From: an uncultured Planctomycetaceae bacterium
Lineage (GTDB): Bacteria; Planctomycetota; Planctomycetia; Pirellulales; UBA1268
Reading direction: 5' to 3'
Length of the DNA stretch: 7,572 nucleotides
Assembly (NCBI GenBank): GCA_937900985.1
Contig: CALCGM010000557.1
Span: forward strand, 1 to 7,572
Position 1 is the stretch's first letter, and each line of letters opens with the position of its first letter. A program made the position numbers and the translations under genes. Below the pieces are notes generated by a model. That model was given only the letters and a program-made list of their open reading frames with translations, searched no databases and was not told the DNA's origin. Below are positions 1-6,952 of this stretch, in pieces.

Positions 1-1125
1 AGCTCCAGCGGCGTCAAAGACCTGCCGGAAGTGCTGCCCTTGTCGGTGGTCAACCACATAGAGCATGCGGTCGGGCTTCCAGTTGGCCATCCGCCAGCGG
101 ATCGTGGCCAGGTCAGTGGTGGCATAGAGAAAGGCTCCGTCTGCCTTACGGATCAGCAGCGGCGGCTTGTCTGGGCCGTCGGTGAAGATGCCGATGGCGC
201 CACGGCTTTCGCGGGCGAGGCCCCTGGCGAGCAGCTCGCCGACCACCTCACCAAGCACCGGCTGGTAGAAGCTCTCGCCAAGGGTGTGGTCGAAGGAGAC
301 ATGCAGGCGGGCGTAGATGCGGTCGATCTCGGCCTGACAGACCGGCATGAACGACTCCCAGAGGCGTCGGTTTTCCGGATCCCCCTCGTGGAGCTTGGCC
401 GTCTCTTGCAGCACCTCCCGGCCGAGGTCTGGGTGCTCGGCGGCGAGGCGAGCGGCCTCGGCATCGCCCGCCAGTTCGTCGTCCTTGGCATCGGCGGCCT
501 TCCGCACCAGCCGGTAGAGGCGGCCGAGCTCGGCGGTGGGGTCCGCGGCGTAGGCGGCATCGTCGCGGCAGTGCTTCCAGCCCCAGAGGATCATCCCAAA
601 CTGCGTGCCCCAGTCACCGAGATGGTTGTCGGTGATCACGGCGTGGCCGCGGAAACGGAGAATCCTGGCCAGGGCGTCGCCGATCACCGTGGAGCGGATG
701 TGGCCCACGTGCATCGGCTTGGCCACGTTGGGGGAGGAGTAGTCGATGACGATCGTCTGGGGCTGCTCCACCGGGGGCACGCCCAGCCGCGGATCGGCCA
801 TCGCCTCAGCCACAAGCCGCCCCAGGGCCGCATCCCGCACGGTGAGGTTGATGAAGCCGGGGCCAACGGGATCGCCAGGGGGATCGAAAAACTCGCCGGC
901 ATCGAGCCGGGCGATGATCGCTGCGGCGACCTGGCGTGGAGGCTTTCCCGCCTGCTTGGCCAGCGGCATCGCGACGGTTGCTGAGTAGTCACCAAACTTC
1001 GCATTGGCCGTGGCCCGCACCATGTCGCCGACTGGAAGGTCGACGGCAGCTGGAATCTCTCCGGCAGCGGAGGCATCGGCGACGGCAGCGGCAACAAGAC
1101 GACGAAGTTCTTGGCGGAGGTGCAT
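1..1125 (-). CDS. argS: Arginyl-tRNA synthetase, N-terminal 375 residues (3' end beyond the window)
   Basis: Class I aminoacyl-tRNA synthetase that charges tRNA-Arg with arginine using ATP in the cytoplasm. I translated the minus frame by hand: it stays open from the ATG at 1125 to the window edge. The N-terminal tRNA-binding domain (about residues 1-115) has the family hallmark KFGDYSA at 43-49 and GPGFINL at 88-94. The catalytic domain follows, with DYSSPNVAKPMHVGH at 128-142 (HIGH signature as HVGH), GDWGTQFG at 170-177 and YATTDLA at 334-340. It aligns closely with E. coli ArgS (577 residues), so roughly the last 200 or more residues, including the anticodon-binding domain, lie outside. 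The ATG at 1125 is the first start codon in frame after the rsfS stop, which is in the same frame, so the start is well fixed. No Shine-Dalgarno site is visible. The 81-bp gap to rsfS suggests co-transcription. Confidence 0.97.
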   Translation of the reverse strand, partial: MHLRQELRRLVAAAVADASAAGEIPAAVDLPVGDMVRATANAKFGDYSATVAMPLAKQAGKPPRQVAAAIIARLDAGEFFDPPGDPVGPGFINLTVRDAALGRLVAEAMADPRLGVPPVEQPQTIVIDYSSPNVAKPMHVGHIRSTVIGDALARILRFRGHAVITDNHLGDWGTQFGMILWGWKHCRDDAAYAADPTAELGRLYRLVRKAADAKDDELAGDAEAARLAAEHPDLGREVLQETAKLHEGDPENRRLWESFMPVCQAEIDRIYARLHVSFDHTLGESFYQPVLGEVVGELLARGLARESRGAIGIFTDGPDKPPLLIRKADGAFLYATTDLATIRWRMANWKPDRMLYVVDHRQGQHFRQVFDAAGA

Positions 1126-1206
1126 GACAGGTGGAAGCCCATAGGGAGCGGATGGCCGGCAGGCGTCGTGAGCCGGCGAGGCACGAAAACAACAGAGGAG
1201 CGGAGC

Positions 1207-1722
1207 TCACTCAGGCGATGCCGGGAGCTGCTCGCCCGCGTCGCCAGCTGCCGTCTGGATGATCTCCCGCTGGGGGATCGAATCGGGCAGGGGCACGCGA
1301 CCGGCGTCGCTCCACAGCCCTTCGAGGTCCCAAAACTCGCGGGCCTCCGCATCGAGCAGGTGCACCACCACGTCGCCGTAATCGAGCACGATCCAGCGGC
1401 CCTCCTCGTAGCCCTCGCTGCCCCGCTTGAGATCCCCAAACTGCTGCTTGAGCACCAGTTCGATCTCGTCGGCCATCGCGTGAATCTGCCGACGGCTCGT
1501 GCCGGTGGCGATCACGAAGTAGTCGAAAACGGGCGTCAGTTTCCGCAGGTCGAGGAGGACGAGGTCGGTTCCTCGGGTTTCAGCGGCCACGCGAGCGGCG
1601 GTGATCGCCCGCGGAAGCCCCTGGTCGTTGGCGGAATCGGGCGGGGGGCTCTTCTCGGGGCTCGTCACGCGGGTCTCGTAGCTCGGGGCGGTCGGGGGCA
1701 GAGAGGGCTCTGCATCGTTCAC
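1207..1722 (-). CDS. rsfS: Ribosomal silencing factor RsfS (YbeB/DUF143 family)
   Basis: RsfS binds ribosomal protein L14 on the free 50S subunit and blocks joining with 30S, lowering translation under starvation. The core domain spans about residues 37-138 and matches E. coli RsfS (105 residues): LVLLDLRKL near 55-63, DYFVIATGTSRRQIHAMADE at 67-86, WIVLDYGDVVVHLL at 110-123, and EFWDLEGLWSDA at 129-140. At 171 residues it is longer than usual. It has a Pro/Ser/Thr-rich, probably disordered N-terminal leader (1-36) and a 33-residue C-terminal tail. The start given is a GTG with GGGGA directly beside it, which is poor spacing. The in-frame GTG at 1668 (Val19) is an alternative and would remove half of the leader. 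The gene lies 67 bp after coaX and 81 bp before argS and is probably in the same transcription unit. Confidence 0.95.
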   Translation of the reverse strand: MNDAEPSLPPTAPSYETRVTSPEKSPPPDSANDQGLPRAITAARVAAETRGTDLVLLDLRKLTPVFDYFVIATGTSRRQIHAMADEIELVLKQQFGDLKRGSEGYEEGRWIVLDYGDVVVHLLDAEAREFWDLEGLWSDAGRVPLPDSIPQREIIQTAAGDAGEQLPASPE

Positions 1723-1789
1723 TCCCCATCATGGTAACGAGCAAAAGCGGTCACGGAATCCTCGCCGGCCGCAGGCGCGTGCCAAGCCC

Positions 1790-2635
1790 TCAACGGGCAA
1801 CCGCCTTTTCGCACGCAAGCCCAATGCCCTCGAGCACGAGGTCGGGCATTTCCTTGGCGGCAGAAAACTCATCCCGCACGGCCGACCGCCAGCCGCCTGT
1901 GAGCACCACCTCAGCGTCGCCTCCCAGGGCCTTGCGGGCCTCGGCTACCAGCCGTGCGACAGCTCCCCGAAAGCCCCAGCCGATGCCAACGGCAATCGCC
2001 TCAGCGGTCGCCCTGCCGGGCATAGCGGGCGGCAGGCCATGCTCAAGGGCTGCAATCTGCGGCAGCTTGCTCGTGCCATCAGCAAGCGCCTTGGCCATCA
2101 GCGGCGCCCCCGGCAGGATCGCTCCTCCGAGATACACGCCTGTTTCCGAGAGCAGATCGACCGTCACGGCCGTCCCGCAGTCGACCACCACGGCAGGCCG
2201 GCCAGGGCTGCGGAGGCGATTGGCTGCGGCCGCGGCTGCCAGACGATCGATGCCGACCTTTTCCGGCTCTGGCAGATCGATCTGCAGCGGGAGGTCGTCG
2301 GGGCGGATCCGCCGCTGCCGCAGCGTGCGGTGCTGTGTGGCGGCAAGCTCGGCGATCATGGCCTCCAGGCGGGTGGCCGCCACGTCGTGGACGCTCGCCA
2401 CGAGCACCACCGCCGGCCCTGGAGCGACCGCTCGCAGCCACTCATCCAGGTTGACCGGATGAAACGAGCGGCTCGCCAGGTCGACACGGCGGTCGAGCAA
2501 AGGCAGCAGACCTTCCGTCGCCGCCGTGGTCATCACCGCGAGCTTGATCCGCGAGTTTCCGACATCGGCAAGCAGCACCGTGTCGACAGCAGCAAAGCCG
2601 GCGGCAGGCGGTGAGGCCCCTGGCGGCTGGCTCAC
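1790..2635 (-). CDS. coaX: Type III pantothenate kinase
   Basis: Catalyses ATP-dependent phosphorylation of pantothenate to 4'-phosphopantothenate, the first step of coenzyme A synthesis. Type III enzymes belong to the ASKHA fold and typically need a monovalent cation. The 281-residue protein shows the family motifs in order: ADVGNSRIK at 23-31 (phosphate-binding loop), GIDRLAA at 128-134 (the GxDR motif with catalytic Asp130), VVVDCGTAVTVDLL at 149-162 (second ATP loop), YLGGAILPG at 168-176 and VVLTGG at 243-248. About 22 Pro/Ala-rich residues precede the first motif, whereas most CoaX proteins begin almost directly with it. The GTG start is nevertheless well supported by a strong Shine-Dalgarno site 2 bp away (GGAGGAGGGG). 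The gene overlaps the obg stop by 4 bp (GTGA), which implies translational coupling. Confidence 0.96.
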   Translation of the reverse strand: MSQPPGASPPAAGFAAVDTVLLADVGNSRIKLAVMTTAATEGLLPLLDRRVDLASRSFHPVNLDEWLRAVAPGPAVVLVASVHDVAATRLEAMIAELAATQHRTLRQRRIRPDDLPLQIDLPEPEKVGIDRLAAAAAANRLRSPGRPAVVVDCGTAVTVDLLSETGVYLGGAILPGAPLMAKALADGTSKLPQIAALEHGLPPAMPGRATAEAIAVGIGWGFRGAVARLVAEARKALGGDAEVVLTGGWRSAVRDEFSAAKEMPDLVLEGIGLACEKAVAR

Positions 2636-3651
2636 GACCCCTCCTCCGCTGCTCCCGCAGCACCGCGGTTGTTGAGGGCGTTGCCGACTGCGGCGAGCAG
2701 GCGATCGAGCCCTTGGCCCGTCGCGGCACTGATCGCCAGCACGTCGCGGCCGATCGCGGCCTCCAGCCGGGCACGCACCTCGTCTGCCCCTGGTAGCTCG
2801 CTCTTGCTCACGGCCACGATCTCCACCCGGTTGCCGAGGCTGGGGTCGTACTGGGTGAGCTCAGACCGGATCGCATGGTAGTTGTCGACGGGGTCGCTCT
2901 CATCGACAGGCATCGGCTCGACAACGTGCACCAGGATGCCCGCCCGCTCCACATGCCGCAGAAACTCATGGCCAAGGCCAACCCCAAGGTGCGCCCCCTC
3001 GATCAGGCCCGGCAGGTCGGCCAGCACGAAGGTGCGGTCGAGCGAGAGCGACACGATCCCGAGGATCGGGGTTTTCGTCGTAAAGGCGTAGTCGGCGATC
3101 TCTGGCCGAGCTCGCGAAAGCCGCGAGAGCAGCGTGCTCTTGCCGGCATTGGGCAGACCGACGAGGCCGACGTCGGCGATCACCTTGAGCTCGAGGTTCA
3201 GACGACGCACACGGCCGGCCCCGCCCATCTCAAACTGCCGCGGAGCACGGTTGGTTGACGACTTAAAATGGGCGTTGCCACGGCCACCGCGGCCCCCCTC
3301 CGCCACAACCACCTGCTCGCCCGGCTCAGCGAGGTCTTTGAGAACCAGCCCCGTCGCCTCATCGAGCACCAGCGTGCCGGTCGGCACCTCGATCACGAGG
3401 TCGGCCGCCGAGCGGCCATGGCAGTCGGACGGCCTGCCGGGCTGACCGTGGCCGGCCCTCCAGCTCTGCCGATGGGAGACGGCAGCCAACGAGTCGACCC
3501 CAGGCTTGGCGACGAGGATCACGCTGCCACCATGGCCGCCGTCGCCGCCGTCGGGGCCGCCGCGGGGAACGTATTTCTCACGGCGGAAACTCATTCCACC
3601 GCGGCCGCCGTTGCCGGCGACAACCTCGATCTGAGCGCGATCGACAAACAC
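2632..3651 (-). CDS. obg: Obg/CgtA GTPase (ribosome assembly)
   Basis: Ribosome-associated GTPase acting in late 50S assembly and stress signalling. The 339 residues comprise the glycine-rich Obg domain (1-156; GNGGRGGMSFRREKYVPRGG at 13-32, GGPDGGDGGHGGS at 31-43) and a G domain from about 158. G1 is GLPNAGKST at 165-173, G2 is FTT at 190-192, G3 is DLPG at 212-215 and G5 is ISAATG at 307-312. G4 reads SKSE at 282-285 instead of the usual NKxD. No C-terminal OCT domain is present. The start is a GTG 15 bp after the rpmA stop. The protein begins MFVDRAQIEV, the normal N-terminus of the family, so the start is likely correct although I see no Shine-Dalgarno site; reinitiation after rpmA is plausible. 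The stop overlaps coaX. Confidence 0.97.
   Translation of the reverse strand: MFVDRAQIEVVAGNGGRGGMSFRREKYVPRGGPDGGDGGHGGSVILVAKPGVDSLAAVSHRQSWRAGHGQPGRPSDCHGRSAADLVIEVPTGTLVLDEATGLVLKDLAEPGEQVVVAEGGRGGRGNAHFKSSTNRAPRQFEMGGAGRVRRLNLELKVIADVGLVGLPNAGKSTLLSRLSRARPEIADYAFTTKTPILGIVSLSLDRTFVLADLPGLIEGAHLGVGLGHEFLRHVERAGILVHVVEPMPVDESDPVDNYHAIRSELTQYDPSLGNRVEIVAVSKSELPGADEVRARLEAAIGRDVLAISAATGQGLDRLLAAVGNALNNRGAAGAAEEGS
2638..2647 (-). promoter_or_regulatory. Strong ribosome binding site of coaX inside the end of obg
   Basis: On the minus strand these bases read GGAGGAGGGG and end 2 nt before the GTG at 2635. Its best anti-Shine-Dalgarno match, GGAGG, is 7 nt from the start. The site lies within the last obg codons and decides the coaX start despite the unusually long N-terminus of the protein. 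Confidence 0.8.
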
Positions 3652-3666
3652 GGTGCGTGTGGGGCG

Positions 3667-3939
3667 TCAGGAAGCTGCCGCCGCTCCACCAACGGGCCCG
3701 TCGCCAACATTCACGCGACGCCCCTTACGGTCGAAAAACACAACGCCGTCCGCCAGTGCGAACAGGGTGTAGTCGGTGCCCATGCCCACGTTGTTGCCCG
3801 GGTGGAACTTGGTTCCCACCTGACGAACGAGGATGTTGCCGGCCTGCACCGCTTCGCCACCAAACCGCTTCACGCCCCGCCGCTGCGCGTTGGAATCGCG
3901 TCCGTTGCGGCTAGAGCCTTGACCTTTCTTGTGGGCCAT
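3667..3939 (-). CDS. rpmA: 50S ribosomal protein L27
   Basis: Component of the large ribosomal subunit whose N-terminal tail reaches the peptidyl transferase centre. The 90-residue protein matches E. coli L27 (85 residues): MAHKKGQGSSRNGRDS at 1-16, RRGVKRFGGEAV at 20-31, and NILVRQVGTKFHPGNNVGMG at 35-54 followed by DYTLFALADG. It begins directly with MAHKK and has no cleavable leader like the one seen in Firmicutes. The C-terminal end is a short Gly/Ala run beyond the bacterial core. The ATG is supported by AGGGAG with 8-nt spacing. It lies 15 bp before obg, the common pairing. The usual upstream partner rplU (L21) is missing; a gene for an exported protein of unknown function ends 30 bp upstream instead. 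Confidence 0.98.
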   Translation of the reverse strand: MAHKKGQGSSRNGRDSNAQRRGVKRFGGEAVQAGNILVRQVGTKFHPGNNVGMGTDYTLFALADGVVFFDRKGRRVNVGDGPVGGAAAAS

Positions 3940-3947
3940 TCCAGTTG

Positions 3948-3953
3948 CTCCCT
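3948..3953 (-). promoter_or_regulatory. Ribosome binding site of rpmA
   Basis: The minus strand reads AGGGAG, 8 nt before the rpmA ATG at 3939. It occupies part of the 30-bp gap left after the upstream exported-protein gene, so rpmA has its own translation signal. Confidence 0.75.
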
Positions 3954-3969
3954 GTCGGTAATGCTTCCA

Positions 3970-5829
3970 CTATTTTTCGTATTGGAAGACCCACTCGTAG
4001 TCAATCCCCGGGGTCCGGGAGACGGCATCTTCGTAGATTTGGGGCCCTTCACTTCCAAAGATACCCGGAATGACGTCGTCTGTCGGGGGCCATTCGCCAC
4101 CGTCGTCGGTTTCCAGACCTCCGGCAATCGCATCGAGCCGCTCACGGAGCCTGTCAAAGGCGCCCAGCGAGCCGAGCTGGGCCAGCTCCCGCAGGTCGAG
4201 CCGCAGGCTTTCCAGCACCGCAACCGCTCGGCCACGCCTCGCCGCAGCGGCCACCCGGTCGAAGGCTCCAGCCAGGTCGCCAAACACAGCCCGTTCAATC
4301 CCTTGCTGCTGGGCGATCTCTGGCCGGCGATCGATCGCAGCCGTCAGCTCCGCAAGCGTTTTCAGCGCCGCCCCTTGCTCAATGGCAACGCCGATCTGCT
4401 CAAGCACGGCGGCCCGCGCGGCCTCAGCCTCTCCAGGCAGTTCGCTCTCGAGGCTCCGCAGCAGGCTGAAAAGATCGTCCGCTGCCACCATGCCGAGCAC
4501 CTCGTCGGCGGCGAGCTCCTGGAGGTCGGTTTCGACCGCAGCGAGCGCCTCAAGCAGCACCACCAGCGGCTGCAGGCTCACCGCATGGCCCGGTTCCAGC
4601 AGGTCTCCGGTCGCTTCGTCGCGGAGCTCCTGCCAGGAGATGCCCAGCCGCGAGAGGCCCGTCGTGGGAGCCGCCCGCGTGACAACGGCCCGAGAGGCGG
4701 CTTCCGCGAGAAACGTGCCCAGCGCCATGCGGGGCGAGAGGCCCGTGGAGCCCACCATCATTTCCATCGGCCGGCCGTCGACATCGTCGCCCGGTCGCCA
4801 GAAATCGAGCCGCAGCGACTCCATCGCAAAACGGTCGCCATCGTTCAGGATCAGGGCCAGGCCGTTGTCTGCCGCCTGCTTCTGTTCGTCGAGGAGGTCG
4901 CCGCTGGCCGTCACCTTCGAGTCGAAACGGTTGGTGAGCCCCTTGATGAAAATCGTAAACAGTTCGATCCGGGGATCCACTCCGTCCCAGACCGCCACCC
5001 CCCAGCGTTCCTCGCCTGGCTGCAGCAGCTGTTCGCTGATCGACACCGAGTCGTGCAGCGGCCGGGCGGGATCCTCGCGGGCCTGGATCGCCTCCGCAGC
5101 TCCGGGAATCACGCGGTCGAGGTAGCCACGGTAGGCGGCCAGCCCTTCCCGCGGCGTCACCGCCTCCTCGGTCTGCAGCACGAAATGCGGCAGAAATCGC
5201 ACGGCCTCTTCGAACGGCTCGGTGAGCTGCGTTCCCGACGCCTTCAGTGCGTCGGGCTCAAAGGTGCCGGCGTCGATCAGCTGCTGCAGCTCCTCGCCGT
5301 CGCCCACCTCCACCTTGGGCTTGAGGCCGCCCACGTTTCGCACCCGGTAGACGAGATACCAGACGCGGGTTCGCTGCATGCGGCCGCCCTCGACCGGCAC
5401 ATCGATATCGATCTGCCGCGGCGGCTTGTAGGCAAACTCCAGGCACCACACCGCATGCTGGAAGGGATAGCCGTAGGTGGCGGTGGTGCCACCCTCACGG
5501 CGGGCGGTGGCCTGACCGAGCAGCGTTCTCGAAACCGACGCCTCGTTGGGCTTCCAGTTCGGCGGGTTGCCGAGGGTGATCTCAAAAAACTCCTGCTGTC
5601 GAAACACATTGACGGCCGACATGTCCGCCGGGCTGCTGGGCGGAATCACCGTCAGGACGCCAGGGGCGAGTTCTCGGTAGCCAGGCCTGGGAAGTTCGGC
5701 GGGCTGCCCCACCTGGCCGCAGGCCGTGCGGCTTGCCATCAGGCCACCACCGACCAGGCAGCAGGCCAGCGTCAACAGTGCCGGGGAGGCCGCGAACGCT
5801 CGCAGGCCGCCAGAATGTGGTGAGGTCAT
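3970..5829 (-). CDS. Exported protein of unknown function, 619 residues
   Basis: I do not recognise the family. The ATG at 5829 is chosen because GGAG lies 6 nt upstream and the protein then begins with a signal peptide: Arg10, a hydrophobic stretch at about 11-32, and likely cleavage after Ala-Cys-Gly (36-38). An in-frame ATG at 5898 would add 23 residues before the signal and is less likely. The mature part should lie outside the cytoplasmic membrane. Residues 50-345 look like mixed beta structure, with the aromatic-rich stretches YGYPFQHAVWCLEFAYKPPR at 119-138 and RVWYLVYRVRN at 155-165. Residues 420-570 are rich in Ala, Leu, Glu and Arg and probably helical. The acidic and aromatic C-terminus ends in EWVFQYEK. 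There is no second membrane segment and no visible enzyme motif. It ends 30 bp before rpmA with no terminator seen between, so the two may be co-transcribed. Confidence 0.88.
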   Translation of the reverse strand: MTSPHSGGLRAFAASPALLTLACCLVGGGLMASRTACGQVGQPAELPRPGYRELAPGVLTVIPPSSPADMSAVNVFRQQEFFEITLGNPPNWKPNEASVSRTLLGQATARREGGTTATYGYPFQHAVWCLEFAYKPPRQIDIDVPVEGGRMQRTRVWYLVYRVRNVGGLKPKVEVGDGEELQQLIDAGTFEPDALKASGTQLTEPFEEAVRFLPHFVLQTEEAVTPREGLAAYRGYLDRVIPGAAEAIQAREDPARPLHDSVSISEQLLQPGEERWGVAVWDGVDPRIELFTIFIKGLTNRFDSKVTASGDLLDEQKQAADNGLALILNDGDRFAMESLRLDFWRPGDDVDGRPMEMMVGSTGLSPRMALGTFLAEAASRAVVTRAAPTTGLSRLGISWQELRDEATGDLLEPGHAVSLQPLVVLLEALAAVETDLQELAADEVLGMVAADDLFSLLRSLESELPGEAEAARAAVLEQIGVAIEQGAALKTLAELTAAIDRRPEIAQQQGIERAVFGDLAGAFDRVAAAARRGRAVAVLESLRLDLRELAQLGSLGAFDRLRERLDAIAGGLETDDGGEWPPTDDVIPGIFGSEGPQIYEDAVSRTPGIDYEWVFQYEK

Positions 5830-5835
5830 GCGACA

Positions 5836-5839
5836 CTCC
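5836..5839 (-). promoter_or_regulatory. Ribosome binding site that fixes the start of the 619-residue exported protein
   Basis: The minus strand reads GGAG (in CGGAG), 6 nt before the ATG at 5829. With the signal peptide that follows, it argues for this start over the upstream in-frame ATG at 5898. Confidence 0.6.
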
Positions 5840-5961
5840 GAACCCAATCGCGCGGGTAGCCCAAAGACAACGGACAACTTTATGAAAAACGAGGGCATTG
5901 TGCAGGCTCCGCCATGAGTCGCCTATCCCAATCGATCCTCGCAACCACCGTCCGCCCTCCT

Positions 5962-6801
5962 TCAGGCAGCGGCGCGGACATCGCCAAGCCCAGCGACGAC
6001 GGCCCGATCGACCTCCTCCGCGAGATTGGCGTAGTCCAGAGAGCCGTTGGAATCGGCGGCATACTCAAAAATCGACTGCCCAAAGCTCGGTGCCTCGGCC
6101 AGCCGCACGTTTCGTCGCACGCGGGTTTCGAAGAGTTTGGCGGAGGCCCACGAGGGATGCCGCTCCACTGACGCCTCAAAAAAATCCGCGACGTCTCGGC
6201 CCACTTCGCCGGAAAGCCTGGTCGACGACTCGTACATGCAGAGCACGACGCCAAGCAGCGAGAGGCGGGGATTCACGTGGTCGTGGACCAGTTCGATCGT
6301 CTCCAGCAGCTTGCTGAGGCCGTGCAAGGCAAGAAAGTGCGGCTGCAGCGGCAGGAGCACCTCGCCCACCGCCGCCATCGCGTTGAGTGAGAGCAGGCCG
6401 AGGGAGGGCGGGCAGTCGATCACCACATAGTCAAAACTGCCTTCCCCGCCATGACAGCGCGGGTCGGCCTCGAGCCGGTTGCGGAGGATCGCCTCGCGGC
6501 CAGGCTTGCCGGCGAGCGTCAGCTCGGCGGCCGAAAGATCGATGTGCGACGGCACCACCACGAGGTTTTCTGCAGCCTGCACGGTCGCTTCAGCGAGCGA
6601 GACGTCGGCCGTCAGGAGGTCGTAGCCACTGACTGGGTGGCTGCCCGGTGTCACGCCGACGTGCAGCGTGGCGTGGGCCTGCGGGTCGAAGTCGATCAGG
6701 CACACCGAGCGACCACCGCGGGCCAGCCCCACGGCCAGATTGACCGACGTGGTGGTCTTGCCGACACCACCCTTCTGATTCGCTACTGCGATTGACCGCA
6801 T
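5962..6801 (-). CDS. parA: ParA/Soj-family ATPase
   Basis: Deviant Walker-type ATPase of the ParA/MinD superfamily. Chromosomal members bind DNA non-specifically as ATP dimers and drive segregation of origins, plasmids or protein cargo together with a partner. The 279-residue protein shows KGGVGKTTTSVNLA at 10-23 (deviant Walker A with signature Lys10 and Lys15), DFDPQAHAT at 37-45 (switch I, Asp39), DYVVIDCPPSLGLLS at 124-138 (Walker B, Asp129) and RRNVRLAEAPSFGQSI at 229-244, the C-terminal stretch typical of Soj. There is no N-terminal helix-turn-helix extension, so it is the short type. The ATG at 6801 has GAGGTGG 4 nt upstream. No parB or other partner gene is next to it. It could be the chromosomal Soj or an orphan cargo-positioning ParA; the sequence alone does not decide. 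Confidence 0.93.
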   Translation of the reverse strand: MRSIAVANQKGGVGKTTTSVNLAVGLARGGRSVCLIDFDPQAHATLHVGVTPGSHPVSGYDLLTADVSLAEATVQAAENLVVVPSHIDLSAAELTLAGKPGREAILRNRLEADPRCHGGEGSFDYVVIDCPPSLGLLSLNAMAAVGEVLLPLQPHFLALHGLSKLLETIELVHDHVNPRLSLLGVVLCMYESSTRLSGEVGRDVADFFEASVERHPSWASAKLFETRVRRNVRLAEAPSFGQSIFEYAADSNGSLDYANLAEEVDRAVVAGLGDVRAAA

Positions 6802-6805
6802 CGAT

Positions 6806-6812
6806 CCACCTC
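6806..6812 (-). promoter_or_regulatory. Ribosome binding site of parA
   Basis: The minus strand reads GAGGTGG, ending 4 nt before the parA ATG at 6801. It lies at the parA-proximal edge of a two-unit tandem repeat, so anything bound to the repeat or to its transcript could affect parA translation. Confidence 0.7.
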
Positions 6813-6842
6813 GTGCTCGCCTGGCACCGCGTGCTCGCCCAG
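6807..6842. repeat. Two imperfect 18-bp tandem units in the parA leader
   Basis: On the plus strand the units are CACCTCGTGCTCGCCTGG (6807-6824) and CACCGCGTGCTCGCCCAG (6825-6842), identical at 15 of 18 positions with an unbroken shared core of 10 bp, CGTGCTCGCC. No third unit is visible on either side. The repeat sits between the parA start and the rest of the 151-bp gap and overlaps the ribosome binding site. It could be an operator or a chance duplication. Confidence 0.6.
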
Positions 6843-6952
6843 CTCATGAGTGGCCGCCGGCATCACCAGTCGGCAAGAGGCGAGTGGGGCGGAGGGTAGG
6901 CCTTCCTGGCCTCTCAGAACAGCCCACTTTTGGCAGCGAGGGGCGACTGCGA

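Noticed and set aside
31..984. A 317-codon plus-strand open frame opposite argS.
   Set aside because: The minus strand encodes an unmistakable ArgS over the same bases; the plus frame is its complement shadow.
1126..1209. Read-through fusion of rsfS into argS, since both are in the same frame with one TGA between the two genes' starts.
   Set aside because: Shared frame occurs by chance one time in three, and no selenocysteine or read-through element is visible after the TGA.
3268..5823. An 851-codon open frame on the plus strand opposite obg, rpmA and the exported-protein gene.
   Set aside because: The three minus-strand genes happen to share one frame, and this frame is their exact codon complement. 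It stays open because TTA, CTA and TCA codons are rare in such GC-rich genes. The translation is rich in Arg, His and Gly and resembles no protein, and strong homologues are on the other strand.
5879..5906. Possible promoter in the gap after parA, with CATAAA as the -10 box on the minus strand.
   Set aside because: The -10 matches 4 of 6 bases and no acceptable -35 box lies at normal spacing; the tract is only locally A+T-rich.
5884..5906. Possible intrinsic terminator after parA ending in TTTTT on the minus strand.
   Set aside because: No stem longer than 3 bp can be paired before the T run.
6898..6912. Inverted repeat AGGCC-TTCCT-GGCCT between the membrane protein and parA as a possible terminator.
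   Set aside because: The stem is only 5 bp and no T run follows on the minus strand.
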